Source of the DNA: Paraburkholderia aromaticivorans
Lineage (GTDB): Bacteria; Pseudomonadota; Gammaproteobacteria; Burkholderiales; Burkholderiaceae
Length of the DNA: 64,000 bases
Direction of reading: 5' to 3'
Assembly (NCBI RefSeq): GCF_012689525.1
Contig: NZ_CP051515.1
Location: forward strand, 3,100,001-3,164,000
This document shows positions 10,905 to 20,272 of this stretch, piece by piece. The notes beneath the pieces are model-generated. The model was not told where the DNA came from. It did no database searches and saw only the letters and a list, made by a program, of their open reading frames with translations. Made by a program: the position numbers and the translations under genes. Positions within the stretch are counted from its first letter, which is position 1; the number at the start of each line of letters is the position of its first letter.

Positions 10905-10940
10905 GACCGCCGTACACGGACATATCCGAGCGCGGCGGTC
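10905..10940. other. inverted repeat between wzc and kdsA
   Basis: GACCGCCG (10905-10912) and CGGCGGTC (10933-10940) are perfect 8-bp arms with a 20-nt spacer in the wzc-kdsA gap. On the - strand no T-run follows, so a terminator is unlikely. It could be an RNA stem that separates the export genes from the Kdo genes. Confidence 0.3.
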
Positions 10941-10977
10941 TTCAGTCTTTTAGTCTCATCCACTGCATGCGTTGACG

Positions 10978-13218
10978 TTAGCTACGCGTCTCGCTTCCGT
11001 ATTCATAGGCTGCATAGCGATAAGAGCCATATTTGGAGCCGTAGCCATACCGCGCGTGCGACAGATTCAGTCCGTTAAAGAGTACGCCGTTTGCCTCAAC
11101 CCCGTTTTGGGCGAGCCGTTTGACCGCCTCTGCGATCTCGCCTGCCTTCGTCACCGCCGCCCGGGCGACCAGGAACACCGTGCCGGCATTCGGGGCGAGA
11201 ATCCCGGCGTCGGCGGCTGCGAGTGCAGGCGCCGTGTCAATCAGCACGACGTCGTACATCTTCGACAGGTCTTCGATATAAGACGCCACCCGGTCACCCA
11301 ACAACAGCTCCGCGGGATTTCGCGGCAGTGTTCCAGTCGAAACAAAGTCCAGTCGCGGAATCAGATTGCGCCGCACGACCTGCTCGAATGTCGAGAGACC
11401 CGACACCAGCTCTGAAAATCCGCCACCGCGTTCAAATCCGAACGACTGATGCAAATGCCCCTTGCGCAAGTCTCCGTCGATCAGCAGCACTTTCTTGCCT
11501 CCCGCCGCGAGCACCGCCGCGAAATTCACCGACACGAACGACTTACCGACGGCCGGCGCTGATCCCGTCAACAGTACGACGTTGTTTCGCGCGTTGACCA
11601 TCGCAAACTGCAACGCAGTTCTCAGACTGCGCAAGCTTTCGATAGCTGGATCGTTGGGCGAATCGGCTGCGAGAACGTGTGTACCCGCTTTCTTTGCACC
11701 CGACGTCCTGCTTAGCTCCTGTTGACGCTTGCTCAAAGGGATCGTCGCGTACACATGCAGCCCCGTGCGGCGTTCCAACTCGGTTGGATCGCTGATGCCG
11801 CGGAACAGCATGTTGCGTACGAAGGCGAGCACCGCACCTGCGAACAAGCCGACGACCAGCGATCCGGCAAGGACGATCGCCTTTTTCGGCTTGACCGGCT
11901 TCTCAGGAATCGCTGCCGTATCGACAAGCCGCACATTCCCCGTCTTGCCCGCCTTGACGAGTTGCAATTGCTGAAAATTGTTCAGCAGCGACGTGTATAG
12001 ATCGGTGTTCACCTGAACGTCGAGTTGCAACTGAACAATCTGCTGCTGAACGTCGGGCAATTGCTTGATTCTGGAGGATGCCGCGTCGCTGTATTGACGC
12101 AACGTCGCGATCTGCCCGTCGATCGTGCGGATCGCCGGATGGTGCCCATTGAATCGCGCCGCCAGCCCTTGGCGTTGCTCCTCGAGTTCAAGCAGCTTGG
12201 TCTTTGCATCGACGGATTGCTGCAATACTACCTTCGCTTCCTCAGTCAGATCGACGCTGCCGAGTTTGTTCCGCGCCGCCGTATATCGTTGCTGGGCCTC
12301 GTCGAGGCGCTGCTTGATAACCGGCAATTGCGAGTTTAGAAACTCCAAAGACTGCGCAGCTTCGGCAGACTTTCGATCGACGTTCTGCCGGATGTACTGA
12401 TCGCCAACCGCGTTCAACTCAGCCGCTACGCGCACCGGGTCGGTATCGAGCAGACTTGCAATCAATACGCCCGATTGCTTCACCTTCTCTTCAACGTCGA
12501 GGTTGGTTTGCAAGTCGGTGATACTCTTCATCCGCGAGTGGCGTCGAAGCACGAACTGCGTGTCCGGCCGACCTCGAATGGATTTCACCCAGAGAAGGAT
12601 CTTTCCGCAACACGACGGTACGGACTCGACCCGTCCCACCTGCCCGATAAACGGGTCAGCGAGATCGTCGCCGGTCAACCGGTAGTGCGTCGCGTCGATC
12701 ACCGTCAGGCGGAATTTGTCGTCCTCGAGCGATACCGGTACGTCGAACTGCGCCACATCGATATGCTCGTTTCCCCATGCGTAGCCACCTATGCCGAACA
12801 GGCCGGGTGTGGAAAGCTCCTGACTGCGACGCGCTATCCAGTTCCCGATCAACGGAAAGTAGCGCGGCTGTGCGTCGATAAACAGTTTGAGGTTGTCGAC
12901 CGCACGCGTAACGACGAGGCGCGACGCCAGAATCTGGCTTTCGGCGGCGGCCGTCGATTTCACGTCGAACAACGATGAAACATCGCCCAAGAGGCCCTTT
13001 TCCGCCGAGCTTTCCGGGCTGTCTTCGACCTGTATGAGAAGATCGGCTTCATAGACCGGATTACTCAAAAACGCGTAGAGCGTGCCGGCCACGACGAAGA
13101 AGGCCACGACAATGCCGATCAGCCACCGGCTTTCTATCAGCACGTCGAGGATCGTCACGAAATCCAGTTCTTCTTCGCTATCGGGTGCCCCCGTGGGAGG
13201 CAATTTAGTTTGCGTCAT
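10978..13218 (-). CDS. wzc: polysaccharide co-polymerase / BY-kinase (Wzc/BceF type)
   Basis: 746 aa from MTQTKLPPTG (13218); a longer form would need a TTG start and no ribosome site. Inner-membrane PCP-2a protein that sets chain length and drives export with Wza. N-terminal Wzz domain with two membrane segments (about 30-55 and 430-450), periplasmic coiled coil between, then a cytoplasmic kinase: Walker A LLTGSAPAVGKSF, A' VLLIDGDLRKG, B VVLIDTAPAL. The C-terminal tail has seven Tyr in about twenty residues, the autophosphorylation cluster. It follows wzb and wza on the same strand. Confidence 0.95.
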   Translation of the reverse strand: MTQTKLPPTGAPDSEEELDFVTILDVLIESRWLIGIVVAFFVVAGTLYAFLSNPVYEADLLIQVEDSPESSAEKGLLGDVSSLFDVKSTAAAESQILASRLVVTRAVDNLKLFIDAQPRYFPLIGNWIARRSQELSTPGLFGIGGYAWGNEHIDVAQFDVPVSLEDDKFRLTVIDATHYRLTGDDLADPFIGQVGRVESVPSCCGKILLWVKSIRGRPDTQFVLRRHSRMKSITDLQTNLDVEEKVKQSGVLIASLLDTDPVRVAAELNAVGDQYIRQNVDRKSAEAAQSLEFLNSQLPVIKQRLDEAQQRYTAARNKLGSVDLTEEAKVVLQQSVDAKTKLLELEEQRQGLAARFNGHHPAIRTIDGQIATLRQYSDAASSRIKQLPDVQQQIVQLQLDVQVNTDLYTSLLNNFQQLQLVKAGKTGNVRLVDTAAIPEKPVKPKKAIVLAGSLVVGLFAGAVLAFVRNMLFRGISDPTELERRTGLHVYATIPLSKRQQELSRTSGAKKAGTHVLAADSPNDPAIESLRSLRTALQFAMVNARNNVVLLTGSAPAVGKSFVSVNFAAVLAAGGKKVLLIDGDLRKGHLHQSFGFERGGGFSELVSGLSTFEQVVRRNLIPRLDFVSTGTLPRNPAELLLGDRVASYIEDLSKMYDVVLIDTAPALAAADAGILAPNAGTVFLVARAAVTKAGEIAEAVKRLAQNGVEANGVLFNGLNLSHARYGYGSKYGSYRYAAYEYGSETRS

Positions 13219-13237
13219 CAAATAGGTGCCAAGGTAG

Positions 13238-13259
13238 CGAGCGGACAAACGTCCGCTCG
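13238..13259 (-). other. hairpin in the wzb-wzc gap
   Basis: CGAGCGGAC - AAAC - GTCCGCTCG is a perfect 9-bp stem with a tetraloop directly after the wzb stop codon and 20 bp before the wzc ATG. No T-run follows, so it is more likely an attenuating or stabilising element that adjusts kinase against phosphatase levels than a terminator. Confidence 0.5.
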
Positions 13260-13260
13260 G

Positions 13261-13698
13261 TTAAGCCACAATTTTGAGTCGCTCGACCCAGTCTTCGATC
13301 GCGCGGTCAATCAAGGTGAGGCACGCTTGAAAATCCGAACGCTCGCCTCCGTAAGGGTCGAAAATATCCTGATCAATGAATTCGCCCAACCGAAATACTT
13401 TTCCACGCGTGGTCGGATAGCGATCGACCACGCTCTGCTTCTGTTTTGCGTCCATCACGAAGATCACATCCGACTGCGCACACAAAGGCGCCGATAGCGG
13501 GCGGGCGCGGTGATCGTCGATTATGATGTCGCGCTCGCGCATCAACTCACGCGCCATCGCGTCCGCAGGGTGGCCAATAAGCGCGCCCAGTCCTGCGGAC
13601 TCCACCCGAACATGGCGCAGCCGTGTGCGCAAAAGCCCTACCGCCATCGGACTTCGGCAGATGTTACCGATACAGACCACGAGAACCGACTGGACCAT
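13261..13698 (-). CDS. wzb: low-molecular-weight protein tyrosine phosphatase
   Basis: 145 aa. It dephosphorylates the Tyr tail of Wzc and so allows polymer export to cycle. The signature C9-X5-R15-S (CIGNICRSPMA) is at the N-terminus and the DPYGGE loop with the general acid Asp near residue 114. It lies between wza and wzc, the normal order of the Wza-Wzb-Wzc module, with only 2 bp to wza. Confidence 0.96.
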   Translation of the reverse strand: MVQSVLVVCIGNICRSPMAVGLLRTRLRHVRVESAGLGALIGHPADAMARELMRERDIIIDDHRARPLSAPLCAQSDVIFVMDAKQKQSVVDRYPTTRGKVFRLGEFIDQDIFDPYGGERSDFQACLTLIDRAIEDWVERLKIVA

Positions 13699-13700
13699 GT

Positions 13701-14858
13701 TCAGTTACCCGATGCAGTTCGTTGCAGGTAATACGCTCCGGTCGCACTGCCCACCAGAGGCGTCACAACGCGGTACCACCTGATCACGCCTGGCGCGTCT
13801 ACATACACGACGTCGTCCGGCCTCATTTCAAAACCAGCGGCAAGCACCATTCCGGTCGGCGACTTGCTGTCGAGGTGGAATATCTTCGGTAATCCATCGT
13901 CCGATTTCGCGCGTACCACATAGATTTCACCCGCATCGCCGCTTAACTGGCTGACACCACCCGCATCGCCAAGCGCATCGCTCAGCGTCAGGTGACCGTT
14001 CGTCTTGAACACGACAGGCCCCGGCTTCACGACTTCACCCGAGACCACGACCCGATGTTCGATCAAAGGCGGGACCCGGATCGCGTCCTGGTCACGGATC
14101 GCAATGTCCTTCGGATTGAGCCCACGCTTCAACATTTCAGGAAGATTGATCCGATGCGTGATGCCGCCGCGGGTCAGTTCGATTCTGCTCAGGTCGCCGG
14201 TTGCCGCAACTCCATTTGCCAGATTCAGCATTTCGGCGAGTGTCATCGGGACATCGGTGATCTGCTTGACGCCCGGTTGGCGTACCTCGCCATCGATATA
14301 GGCTTTCTGACTGCGGTATCCGATGACGCGCACCGTTACCTGCGGATCGTTGAGGTTCTGCTTCAGGTGATCAATCAACTCTTGCTGCAGTTGCAACTCA
14401 GTGAGTCCACTGGCCTTCATCTTCCTGACATAGGGAAACTGGACATATCCGTCCTTGCTGACGACAAAGCCAGGCAGGCTCTGCGCCGCCATGCCGACTG
14501 TAGCCGGAGAAGCGCCCGAGTCGGTACCGATCGCGTAACTGAGGTTAGGCATCACCAGCTCCGGGTGATCCCAAACGATGATCGACAGCACGTCCTGGGG
14601 CCCGATCCGGTAGGTCGTGGGTGGCGCGATCAACGATGCATAGCTGGTGTCGGCCGCTATGGCAGCCTTGCGGGCCGACGATTCCTGCTCGATCAGCTTG
14701 AACGTAATCGGAGTGATCACCGGCACTGAAGAAGGATCCTCGGGATCGATCGGCTTATGTGGATCGAAACTCATCCCAGGCGCAAATGCGCAAGCACCAA
14801 GCGCAACCACCGAGCACAGGGACAAGCGTTGAATAAGTAATGCAAAGCGATTTCTCAT
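13701..14858 (-). CDS. wza: outer-membrane polysaccharide export lipoprotein
   Basis: 385 aa from MRNRFALLIQRL (14858). Wza-type octameric outer-membrane channel. The signal peptide ends in a lipobox LGAC (VVALGACAFAPG). Then comes the Poly_export domain (YRIGPQDVLSIIVWDHPEL) and two SLBB repeats (AYIDGEVRQPGVKQI, VVVSGEVVKPGPVVF). The start was chosen because it places the signal peptide at the N-terminus; the longer frame begins with non-signal sequence. First gene of the leftward operon. Confidence 0.95.
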   Translation of the reverse strand: MRNRFALLIQRLSLCSVVALGACAFAPGMSFDPHKPIDPEDPSSVPVITPITFKLIEQESSARKAAIAADTSYASLIAPPTTYRIGPQDVLSIIVWDHPELVMPNLSYAIGTDSGASPATVGMAAQSLPGFVVSKDGYVQFPYVRKMKASGLTELQLQQELIDHLKQNLNDPQVTVRVIGYRSQKAYIDGEVRQPGVKQITDVPMTLAEMLNLANGVAATGDLSRIELTRGGITHRINLPEMLKRGLNPKDIAIRDQDAIRVPPLIEHRVVVSGEVVKPGPVVFKTNGHLTLSDALGDAGGVSQLSGDAGEIYVVRAKSDDGLPKIFHLDSKSPTGMVLAAGFEMRPDDVVYVDAPGVIRWYRVVTPLVGSATGAYYLQRTASGN

Positions 14859-15344
14859 TGGCAGTGTGCTAAGGCAGTGTGGATCTGCAGACTTCGAAAT
14901 GACTGGCTGAAAGAGCGATGACCTATGGTCTGTTCGAACGCCCTTGAATGTCAGTCGCGCTTTACGGCTGTGAGACCGCATCGCACAGTCTGCCGTCGCT
15001 TTCTTGACGGCTTGTCTTACCGGGATCGGATATTACCGATGCTGCGGCGCGGCGAATCGCGTTGACCGAAAACGGCATGCATTTGGCGAAATACGGAAAG
15101 TCCTGGGCGGCGCCCGATGTCTTCGAGGCCAGGTCTTACGACTTCGCGCCTGATATGGCCGAATCGGACATCAAGTCACCGCGCGGCTTCCGGCCGATGT
15201 CAAAACGCCACGCATGCGCGCGTTGAGTCAATTCCGACGATTCATTGCCGTTTTCCGTCATCGGAATTTTCACCGCCAACCTCGTGGTTATGATGCGACG
15301 CAAAACCGGTTAGCGCCCGCAAACAAATCGCTAGGGGAATGCAA
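14859..15344. promoter_or_regulatory. divergent promoter region between the two EPS operons
   Basis: A 486-bp gene-free region between wza (leftward) and the priming transferase (rightward). It carries site C at 15062-15098 and must hold promoters for both operons. I could not fix -35/-10 boxes with confidence: a TTGACG near 15003 has a poorly spaced GATATT downstream. Its length and position fit a long 5' leader with regulatory content. Confidence 0.6.
15062..15098. promoter_or_regulatory. candidate EPS operator, site C
   Basis: TTGACCGAAAACGGCA (15062-15077) and TTGGCGAAATACGGAA (15083-15098) repeat with the same 21-bp period as site A, matching each other at 11 of 16 positions. The centre reads CGGCA-N5-TTGGC. 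It lies about 205 bp from wza and 247 bp from the priming transferase start, so it could serve either operon. Confidence 0.45.
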
Positions 15345-16760
15345 ATGCAAACAGTCAAACCGCTTGGGTTTCATCCCGGCACTCGCGCACCTGCCTTTCT
15401 TTTCGCCTTGCTGGATGCGTGTCTTGTATTGGCGGGCGCCGCGATCGCGTATGTATTCCGTTTCGACGATTTCACTGCGTGGAGCGATCCCACGCTGCTT
15501 CTCGTCGCCTTCAACACGGCGATGACCGTTTTGCTATTCCCCACGCTCGGCATCTATCAATCGTGGCGAGGACGGAGTCCGCTGGAAATGGTGACGCTCG
15601 TCACGATCGGCTGGGTGGCCGTCTTCGTCCTGGGCCTCGTACTGGTCTTTACGACACATCAGGCGCACACCCTGTCGCGGCTCTGGTGCGGGACGTGGCT
15701 CGTCACGTCGCTTGCGCTCCTTGTCACCTTGCGGCTCGCGGAGCATCAATTGTCGAAACAGCTATGGCGACGTGGCATCAATGTCCAACCGGTCGCGATC
15801 GTCGGCGCAAATCCGCTCAGCCTTACGTTGATCGATCGCTTGCGTAAGAACGCTCAGTCGGGTTTCTCTCCCGAATGTGTATTCGACGAGGATCCGCTTG
15901 CCTCCACGTACGCCGGTGGACTTCCGGTGGTCGCTTCTCTCGATGGCCTTGCCAAGGCGGTTCGCACCCGAGGCATCAAGGAAATCTGGCTCGTTCTGCC
16001 GCTGCGGGATGAAGCACGTGTACACGCTGTACTGAACGCATTCCGGCATGACTTCGTGAACGTCCGCTTCATTCCGAACGTGCGTGACATTTCCCTTTTC
16101 AATCACTCGGTCTCAGAGGTTGTCGGCCTATCCGCTATCAATCTATTGGCATCGCCGTCAGCAGATCCACGCTTTGTACCCAAACAGATTTTCGACCGCA
16201 CTTTTGCCGCCCTCGCATTACTCGGTTTGTTGCCGCTGATGCTGGTCATCGGAATACTTGTGAAGTTGTCGTCGCCCGGACCGGTTTTCTTCCGCCAATG
16301 GCGCAAGGGCGCGAACGGCAACGAATTTCAGATCTACAAGTTCCGGACGATGGTGGTCCATGCGGAAGATGCCGGCCAGTTGACTCAGGCAAAACGGCGC
16401 GATCCTCGTGTGACGCCGGTAGGTGCGCTGCTACGCAAGACCAGTCTCGATGAGTTGCCCCAGTTCATCAATGTCCTCAAAGGCGACATGTCCGTAGTCG
16501 GTCCGCGCCCGCATGCGTTGCAACACGACGAACTCTACAAAGACCTCGTGCACGGCTACATGTTTCGCTACAGGATCAAACCCGGCATTACGGGTTGGGC
16601 ACAAATCAATGGTTATCGCGGCGAAACCGACAAGATCGAGAAGATGCAAGGACGAATCGCGTTCGATCTCTACTACATCGAGAACTGGACTTTCGGTCTC
16701 GATCTCAAGATCGTTCTGAAAACCTTTATCCATGGTTTCGGTGGCGCCCACGCGTATTGA
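15345..16760 (+). CDS. undecaprenyl-phosphate sugar-1-phosphate transferase (priming transferase)
   Basis: 471 aa from the second ATG (15345), which has AGGGG at the right distance; the first ATG (15339) is too close. WcaJ/WbaP-type polyprenol phosphate hexose-1-P transferase that starts the repeat unit. Four to five N-terminal membrane segments, a central CoA-binding-like domain ([17 protein letters not shown]), then the catalytic bacterial transferase domain: [47 protein letters not shown]. Glucose-1-P is the usual substrate of this architecture, but galactose is possible. First gene of the rightward operon. Confidence 0.94.
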   Translation: MQTVKPLGFHPGTRAPAFLFALLDACLVLAGAAIAYVFRFDDFTAWSDPTLLLVAFNTAMTVLLFPTLGIYQSWRGRSPLEMVTLVTIGWVAVFVLGLVLVFTTHQAHTLSRLWCGTWLVTSLALLVTLRLAEHQLSKQLWRRGINVQPVAIVGANPLSLTLIDRLRKNAQSGFSPECVFDEDPLASTYAGGLPVVASLDGLAKAVRTRGIKEIWLVLPLRDEARVHAVLNAFRHDFVNVRFIPNVRDISLFNHSVSEVVGLSAINLLASPSADPRFVPKQIFDRTFAALALLGLLPLMLVIGILVKLSSPGPVFFRQWRKGANGNEFQIYKFRTMVVHAEDAGQLTQAKRRDPRVTPVGALLRKTSLDELPQFINVLKGDMSVVGPRPHALQHDELYKDLVHGYMFRYRIKPGITGWAQINGYRGETDKIEKMQGRIAFDLYYIENWTFGLDLKIVLKTFIHGFGGAHAY

Positions 16761-16899
16761 AGGCTCGTGTTTCTTACGTTCTACACACGCGTTCTGTAGC
16801 CGCTAGTCGCCCAATTTTGTGTCTCGCGTCCCGGGATCAGCGCTGCGATTCACACTAAAAGCAGCCCCTTTTGACTTTTATCTCAATCTTCGAGCTCGC

Positions 16900-18039
16900 A
16901 TGAATATCCTGATCACCGGTGGTGCCGGCTTTATCGGCAGTGCACTCGCGCGTACCCTTAACCGCCTCGGCGACACTGTTACCGTGCTGGACAACCTTTC
17001 TCCGCAGATTCACGGGACTAATCCGGATGAATCGCCGTTGTTCAAGTCGCTGCCTGAATCCGTGCGCTTCATCCAAGGTGATGTACGTCGCCGTGAAGAC
17101 TGGCGCGCCGCACTGGAAGGTCAGGAAGCCGTCATTCACCTGGCTGCGGAAACGGGTACCGGTCAATCCATGTACCAGATCGACCACTATGTCGAGACCA
17201 ACGTCCGTGGCACGTCGCTGATGCTCGATTTACTCGCCGAAGCACGTGACGCGGGGCATGGCACCGTCCGTCGGGTCATGGTGGCGTCGTCCCGCTCGAT
17301 CTACGGCGAAGGCAAATATCGCGGGCACGCGGGCTATGTATATCCAGGCGCGCGGAAAGCCTCTGATATGCGTCTCGGACTGTATGATTGTCTTTGCCCA
17401 GAAACCGGCGAACGTCTCGAACTGGTCCCGACCGACGAGACCTCCAAGACCCATCCAAGCTCTGTCTACGGCGTCACGAAACTGTTCCAGGAGCAACTGG
17501 TTCTGACCGTCTGCGAGACGCTCGGTATCGGCGCGATCGCCCTCCGCTTTCAGAACGTATATGGACCGGGCCAGTCGCTGCGCAATCCGTACACCGGCAT
17601 TCTCTCGATCTTCTCCACGCTGCTGCTTCAGGGAAAAGACGTCAACATTTTCGAAGACGGTCTCGAGAGTCGCGACTTCGTCTATATCGACGACATCGTC
17701 GAATCCATTGTGCTCGCGCTCGATGCAACGAATAAAGCGGGTGTCGCCTACAACGTCGGATCAGGAAAGGCAACGAGCGTGCTTCAGGTCGCGCAAACGC
17801 TGAAGCGCTTCTACGGCGCCACCGGCGCACTCAACATCACGGGCAATTTCCGTCTCGGCGACATCCGCCACAACTATGCGGACTTGAAGAAGATTCGCAA
17901 GGAGCTCGATTTCGAGCCGAAAGTGTCGTTTGCAGAGGGCGCGATGCATTTCTGCAAGTGGGTCGAAGAACAAACCATTTCTGATGCCGGCTACGACCAA
18001 TCGGTCGCCGAGATGCGCAGTCGCGGGTTGTTGAACTAA
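16900..18039 (+). CDS. NAD-dependent nucleotide-sugar epimerase/dehydratase
   Basis: 379 aa from MNILITGGAGF (16900). Extended SDR with GGAGFIG at residues 7-13, SSRSIYGEG around the catalytic Ser and YxxxK in YGVTKLFQE. It carries a long insert (YPGARKASDMRLGLYDCLCPETGERLEL) before the YxxxK, as in dTDP-L-rhamnose 4-epimerases of the WbiB type, which make dTDP-6-deoxy-L-talose. Because dTDP-rhamnose is made in this locus, that role is plausible; UDP-sugar 4-epimerase is the alternative. The exact substrate cannot be read from sequence alone. Confidence 0.85.
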   Translation: MNILITGGAGFIGSALARTLNRLGDTVTVLDNLSPQIHGTNPDESPLFKSLPESVRFIQGDVRRREDWRAALEGQEAVIHLAAETGTGQSMYQIDHYVETNVRGTSLMLDLLAEARDAGHGTVRRVMVASSRSIYGEGKYRGHAGYVYPGARKASDMRLGLYDCLCPETGERLELVPTDETSKTHPSSVYGVTKLFQEQLVLTVCETLGIGAIALRFQNVYGPGQSLRNPYTGILSIFSTLLLQGKDVNIFEDGLESRDFVYIDDIVESIVLALDATNKAGVAYNVGSGKATSVLQVAQTLKRFYGATGALNITGNFRLGDIRHNYADLKKIRKELDFEPKVSFAEGAMHFCKWVEEQTISDAGYDQSVAEMRSRGLLN

Positions 18040-18071
18040 GTGCGCACCCTCACTCTTCAAGGAGCCTCGCG

Positions 18072-18938
18072 ATGAAAATTGGCATTGTGACCGTCCTTTT
18101 CAAATCGGATCCTGTGATCGCAGGGTTTATTGCGAGCATGAACGCTCAACGATTCACGGATTTCCATGTCCTCTGTATCGAGAACGATGTCGAAAACCAG
18201 GCCAGCGAAGCCGCAATTCGCGCTGATCTGAAGGTCCCGTTCTCGTTCATTCGCAACAAATCGAACGTGGGTGTCGCCACGGCGAACAATCAGGGACTGG
18301 ACTTTTTTCTTCCGGATGAAAGCTTCACGCATGTCCTTTTTCTGAATAACGACATCGAAGTCAACGCCGATTTCCTCCAGCAGCAAGTGGACATTCTGAT
18401 TGCCAATCCGCACGTTGACGCTCTTGCGCCAAAGAGTTTTTATTACGACACGCCCGGCAAGCCGTGGTATGCCGGCGGCAAACTGAGCTACCTGAAAGGC
18501 GGTTGCCGTCATTTCGGCCACAACAAACCGGATCGTCTGACCAGGAATCTGCTGTATCCGGTTGACTACGCGCCAACTTGCTCGCTGATCGTCAAATCGC
18601 GGCCGTTAAAAGACTCCGGGATCCGCATGTGGGAAGAGCTATTCGTCTACTACGACGACACGATCTTCTGCCTCGAATTGAAAAGGGCCGGAATCAAGAT
18701 GTATTACACGCCGACCATTCATCTTCAGCACAAGATCAGTTCTTCGACGGGCGGCAGCCGCTCAGATTTCTCACGTTATTACTTGACGCGCAACTGGCTC
18801 TACTGCGGACTGAAAACCCGTAATCTGGCCGTTGCTGCATCGGCAATCGTGTTGACCGTTTTTCATGCGGTGGCACGTCACAAGATCGAACTTCGTGCAT
18901 TACGCGACGCGTTTCTGATGAAACGGACTGTCGCATAA
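18072..18938 (+). CDS. glycosyltransferase family 2
   Basis: 288 aa, GT-A fold. It starts MKIGIVTVLFKSD, with FLNNDIEV supplying the metal-binding acidic motif and VGVATANNQGLDFF typical of rhamnosyltransferase-like GT2 proteins. A hydrophobic C-terminal stretch (NLAVAASAIVLTVFHAVA) may anchor it to the membrane. A strong AAGGAG ribosome site precedes the ATG. It acts on the lipid-linked repeat unit in the cytoplasm. Rhamnose transfer is a guess from family resemblance and the rfb genes. Confidence 0.88.
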   Translation: MKIGIVTVLFKSDPVIAGFIASMNAQRFTDFHVLCIENDVENQASEAAIRADLKVPFSFIRNKSNVGVATANNQGLDFFLPDESFTHVLFLNNDIEVNADFLQQQVDILIANPHVDALAPKSFYYDTPGKPWYAGGKLSYLKGGCRHFGHNKPDRLTRNLLYPVDYAPTCSLIVKSRPLKDSGIRMWEELFVYYDDTIFCLELKRAGIKMYYTPTIHLQHKISSSTGGSRSDFSRYYLTRNWLYCGLKTRNLAVAASAIVLTVFHAVARHKIELRALRDAFLMKRTVA

Positions 18939-18985
18939 CCACGCTCGACATCGTATCCGGCCGGCGCCTGGCTCACTCACACACT

Positions 18986-20266
18986 ATGAAAACTAAAGTT
19001 GTCACGCTGGTTTACTACCATCCGATGGCGCGCTTCTTCTGTGCAATAGAGGATGCATGGAAGCAGTTGGATCCCGACGTCGAATTTCTCCATCTAGCGG
19101 TTTTTCCAAGTGCGTGGGCGTACTTCCGGTTGCACGGGCGTGCGACCAAGGCGCTGTCATGGAAGGCATTCCTGACGAGGTCCAAGGACCGTTCGACCGA
19201 CCCGGACGTGATATCGGCTCTGATCCGCTTCCACTCGTCCGATCCGGGTATGACCGATCCGCAACGGGGCGCGCTCAACCGCCACGCACGGACGATGCTC
19301 GAAGTGAGCCGATCGGTGATCGAGCAGTTCGATCCGGACGTGGCCATCCTCAGTGGTGATACACGCTTGCCTGCCGAAGTGTTGATGCGCACACTGGCCG
19401 ATTCGCGCGCGACGACATGGTTTTTCGAGCAGGGGCCGTATCGCACGACGCTACTGGATCGCGAGGGAGTCAACGCGAATTGTTCGTTCCGAACGGCTCT
19501 TGCCGATCTTCCCGCGACGGGTCCCGAGTTGGTCGTACCGAATCAGCGTCCGAGATGGAACAATCGTCTCTACTCGCTGGTCGACAAGTTTATCGTTGCA
19601 CAGTCGCGGCTTACCGGCTTCCTGCCGCCCGATCTCCGTCCGTATCGGCTTGAGAAGTGCCCGTCGTCGCGTTACAAGGCATTGGTGCGCCAATCGGACG
19701 CCGTCTCGAACAGGCGAAAGACGCTCCTTCTTGCAATGCAGGTGCCTGAAGACGCGAACAACATCTATCACAATCCACTTCAGCTCAGCGATGCTGGACT
19801 GATCGAGTTCGTGATGTCGGGTATCCCACGGGACTGGAAAGTCGTCGTCCGTGAACATCCGCTGTACCGGCGAAAATACAGCGCAGCATTCTATGCGCTG
19901 GTGGAGCGCCTGGAGAGAATCGAACTCAGCGGTCGGTCGCTATCCGAGGATATTGCCCGGACATGTATAACGGTCACGGTCAACTCGTTGACGGGACTTG
20001 ATGCTTTCGCGGCCGGACACAGGGTCATCGTGCTCGGCGAATCGTTTTACGATCATCTCAACGGAATCCTGCCGGCCCGGACGCCAGCCGAACTCGGGCA
20101 TTTGGTCGAACACCCAGCCGACAGGTCGAAGCCTGCGCCGAATATGTTACTTGGCGCGCTGGTCGACCGGTACTTCTTCCCCGGACACTTCACTGACGTC
20201 GATCTCGGCTATACGCGCGGTATTGCTGCGCGCGTAATCGAGTCACTCCGCGTTGAAACTCGATAA
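18986..20266 (+). CDS. KpsS/KpsC-like capsule glycosyltransferase, possible Kdo transferase
   Basis: 426 aa. Two segments match the hallmark motifs of the Capsule_synth (KpsC/KpsS) family: FFEQGPYRTTLLDREGVN (about residues 146-163), which corresponds to the EeGylRPdyiTLE..GvN block, and TVNSLTGLDAFAAGHRVIVLG (about 331-351), which corresponds to TINSTvGleAl..gkPViVlG. That family transfers beta-Kdo. No signal peptide or membrane segment is seen. It lies in a Wzx/Wzy operon, not an ABC-transporter capsule locus, opposite a complete Kdo gene set; I infer that it adds Kdo to the EPS repeat unit. Confidence 0.7.
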   Translation: MKTKVVTLVYYHPMARFFCAIEDAWKQLDPDVEFLHLAVFPSAWAYFRLHGRATKALSWKAFLTRSKDRSTDPDVISALIRFHSSDPGMTDPQRGALNRHARTMLEVSRSVIEQFDPDVAILSGDTRLPAEVLMRTLADSRATTWFFEQGPYRTTLLDREGVNANCSFRTALADLPATGPELVVPNQRPRWNNRLYSLVDKFIVAQSRLTGFLPPDLRPYRLEKCPSSRYKALVRQSDAVSNRRKTLLLAMQVPEDANNIYHNPLQLSDAGLIEFVMSGIPRDWKVVVREHPLYRRKYSAAFYALVERLERIELSGRSLSEDIARTCITVTVNSLTGLDAFAAGHRVIVLGESFYDHLNGILPARTPAELGHLVEHPADRSKPAPNMLLGALVDRYFFPGHFTDVDLGYTRGIAARVIESLRVETR

Positions 20267-20272
20267 ACAGTT

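Noticed and set aside
16819..16899. 27-residue N-terminal extension of the epimerase frame
   Set aside because: The Rossmann motif should start near residue 5; ATG at 16900 gives the normal N-terminus.
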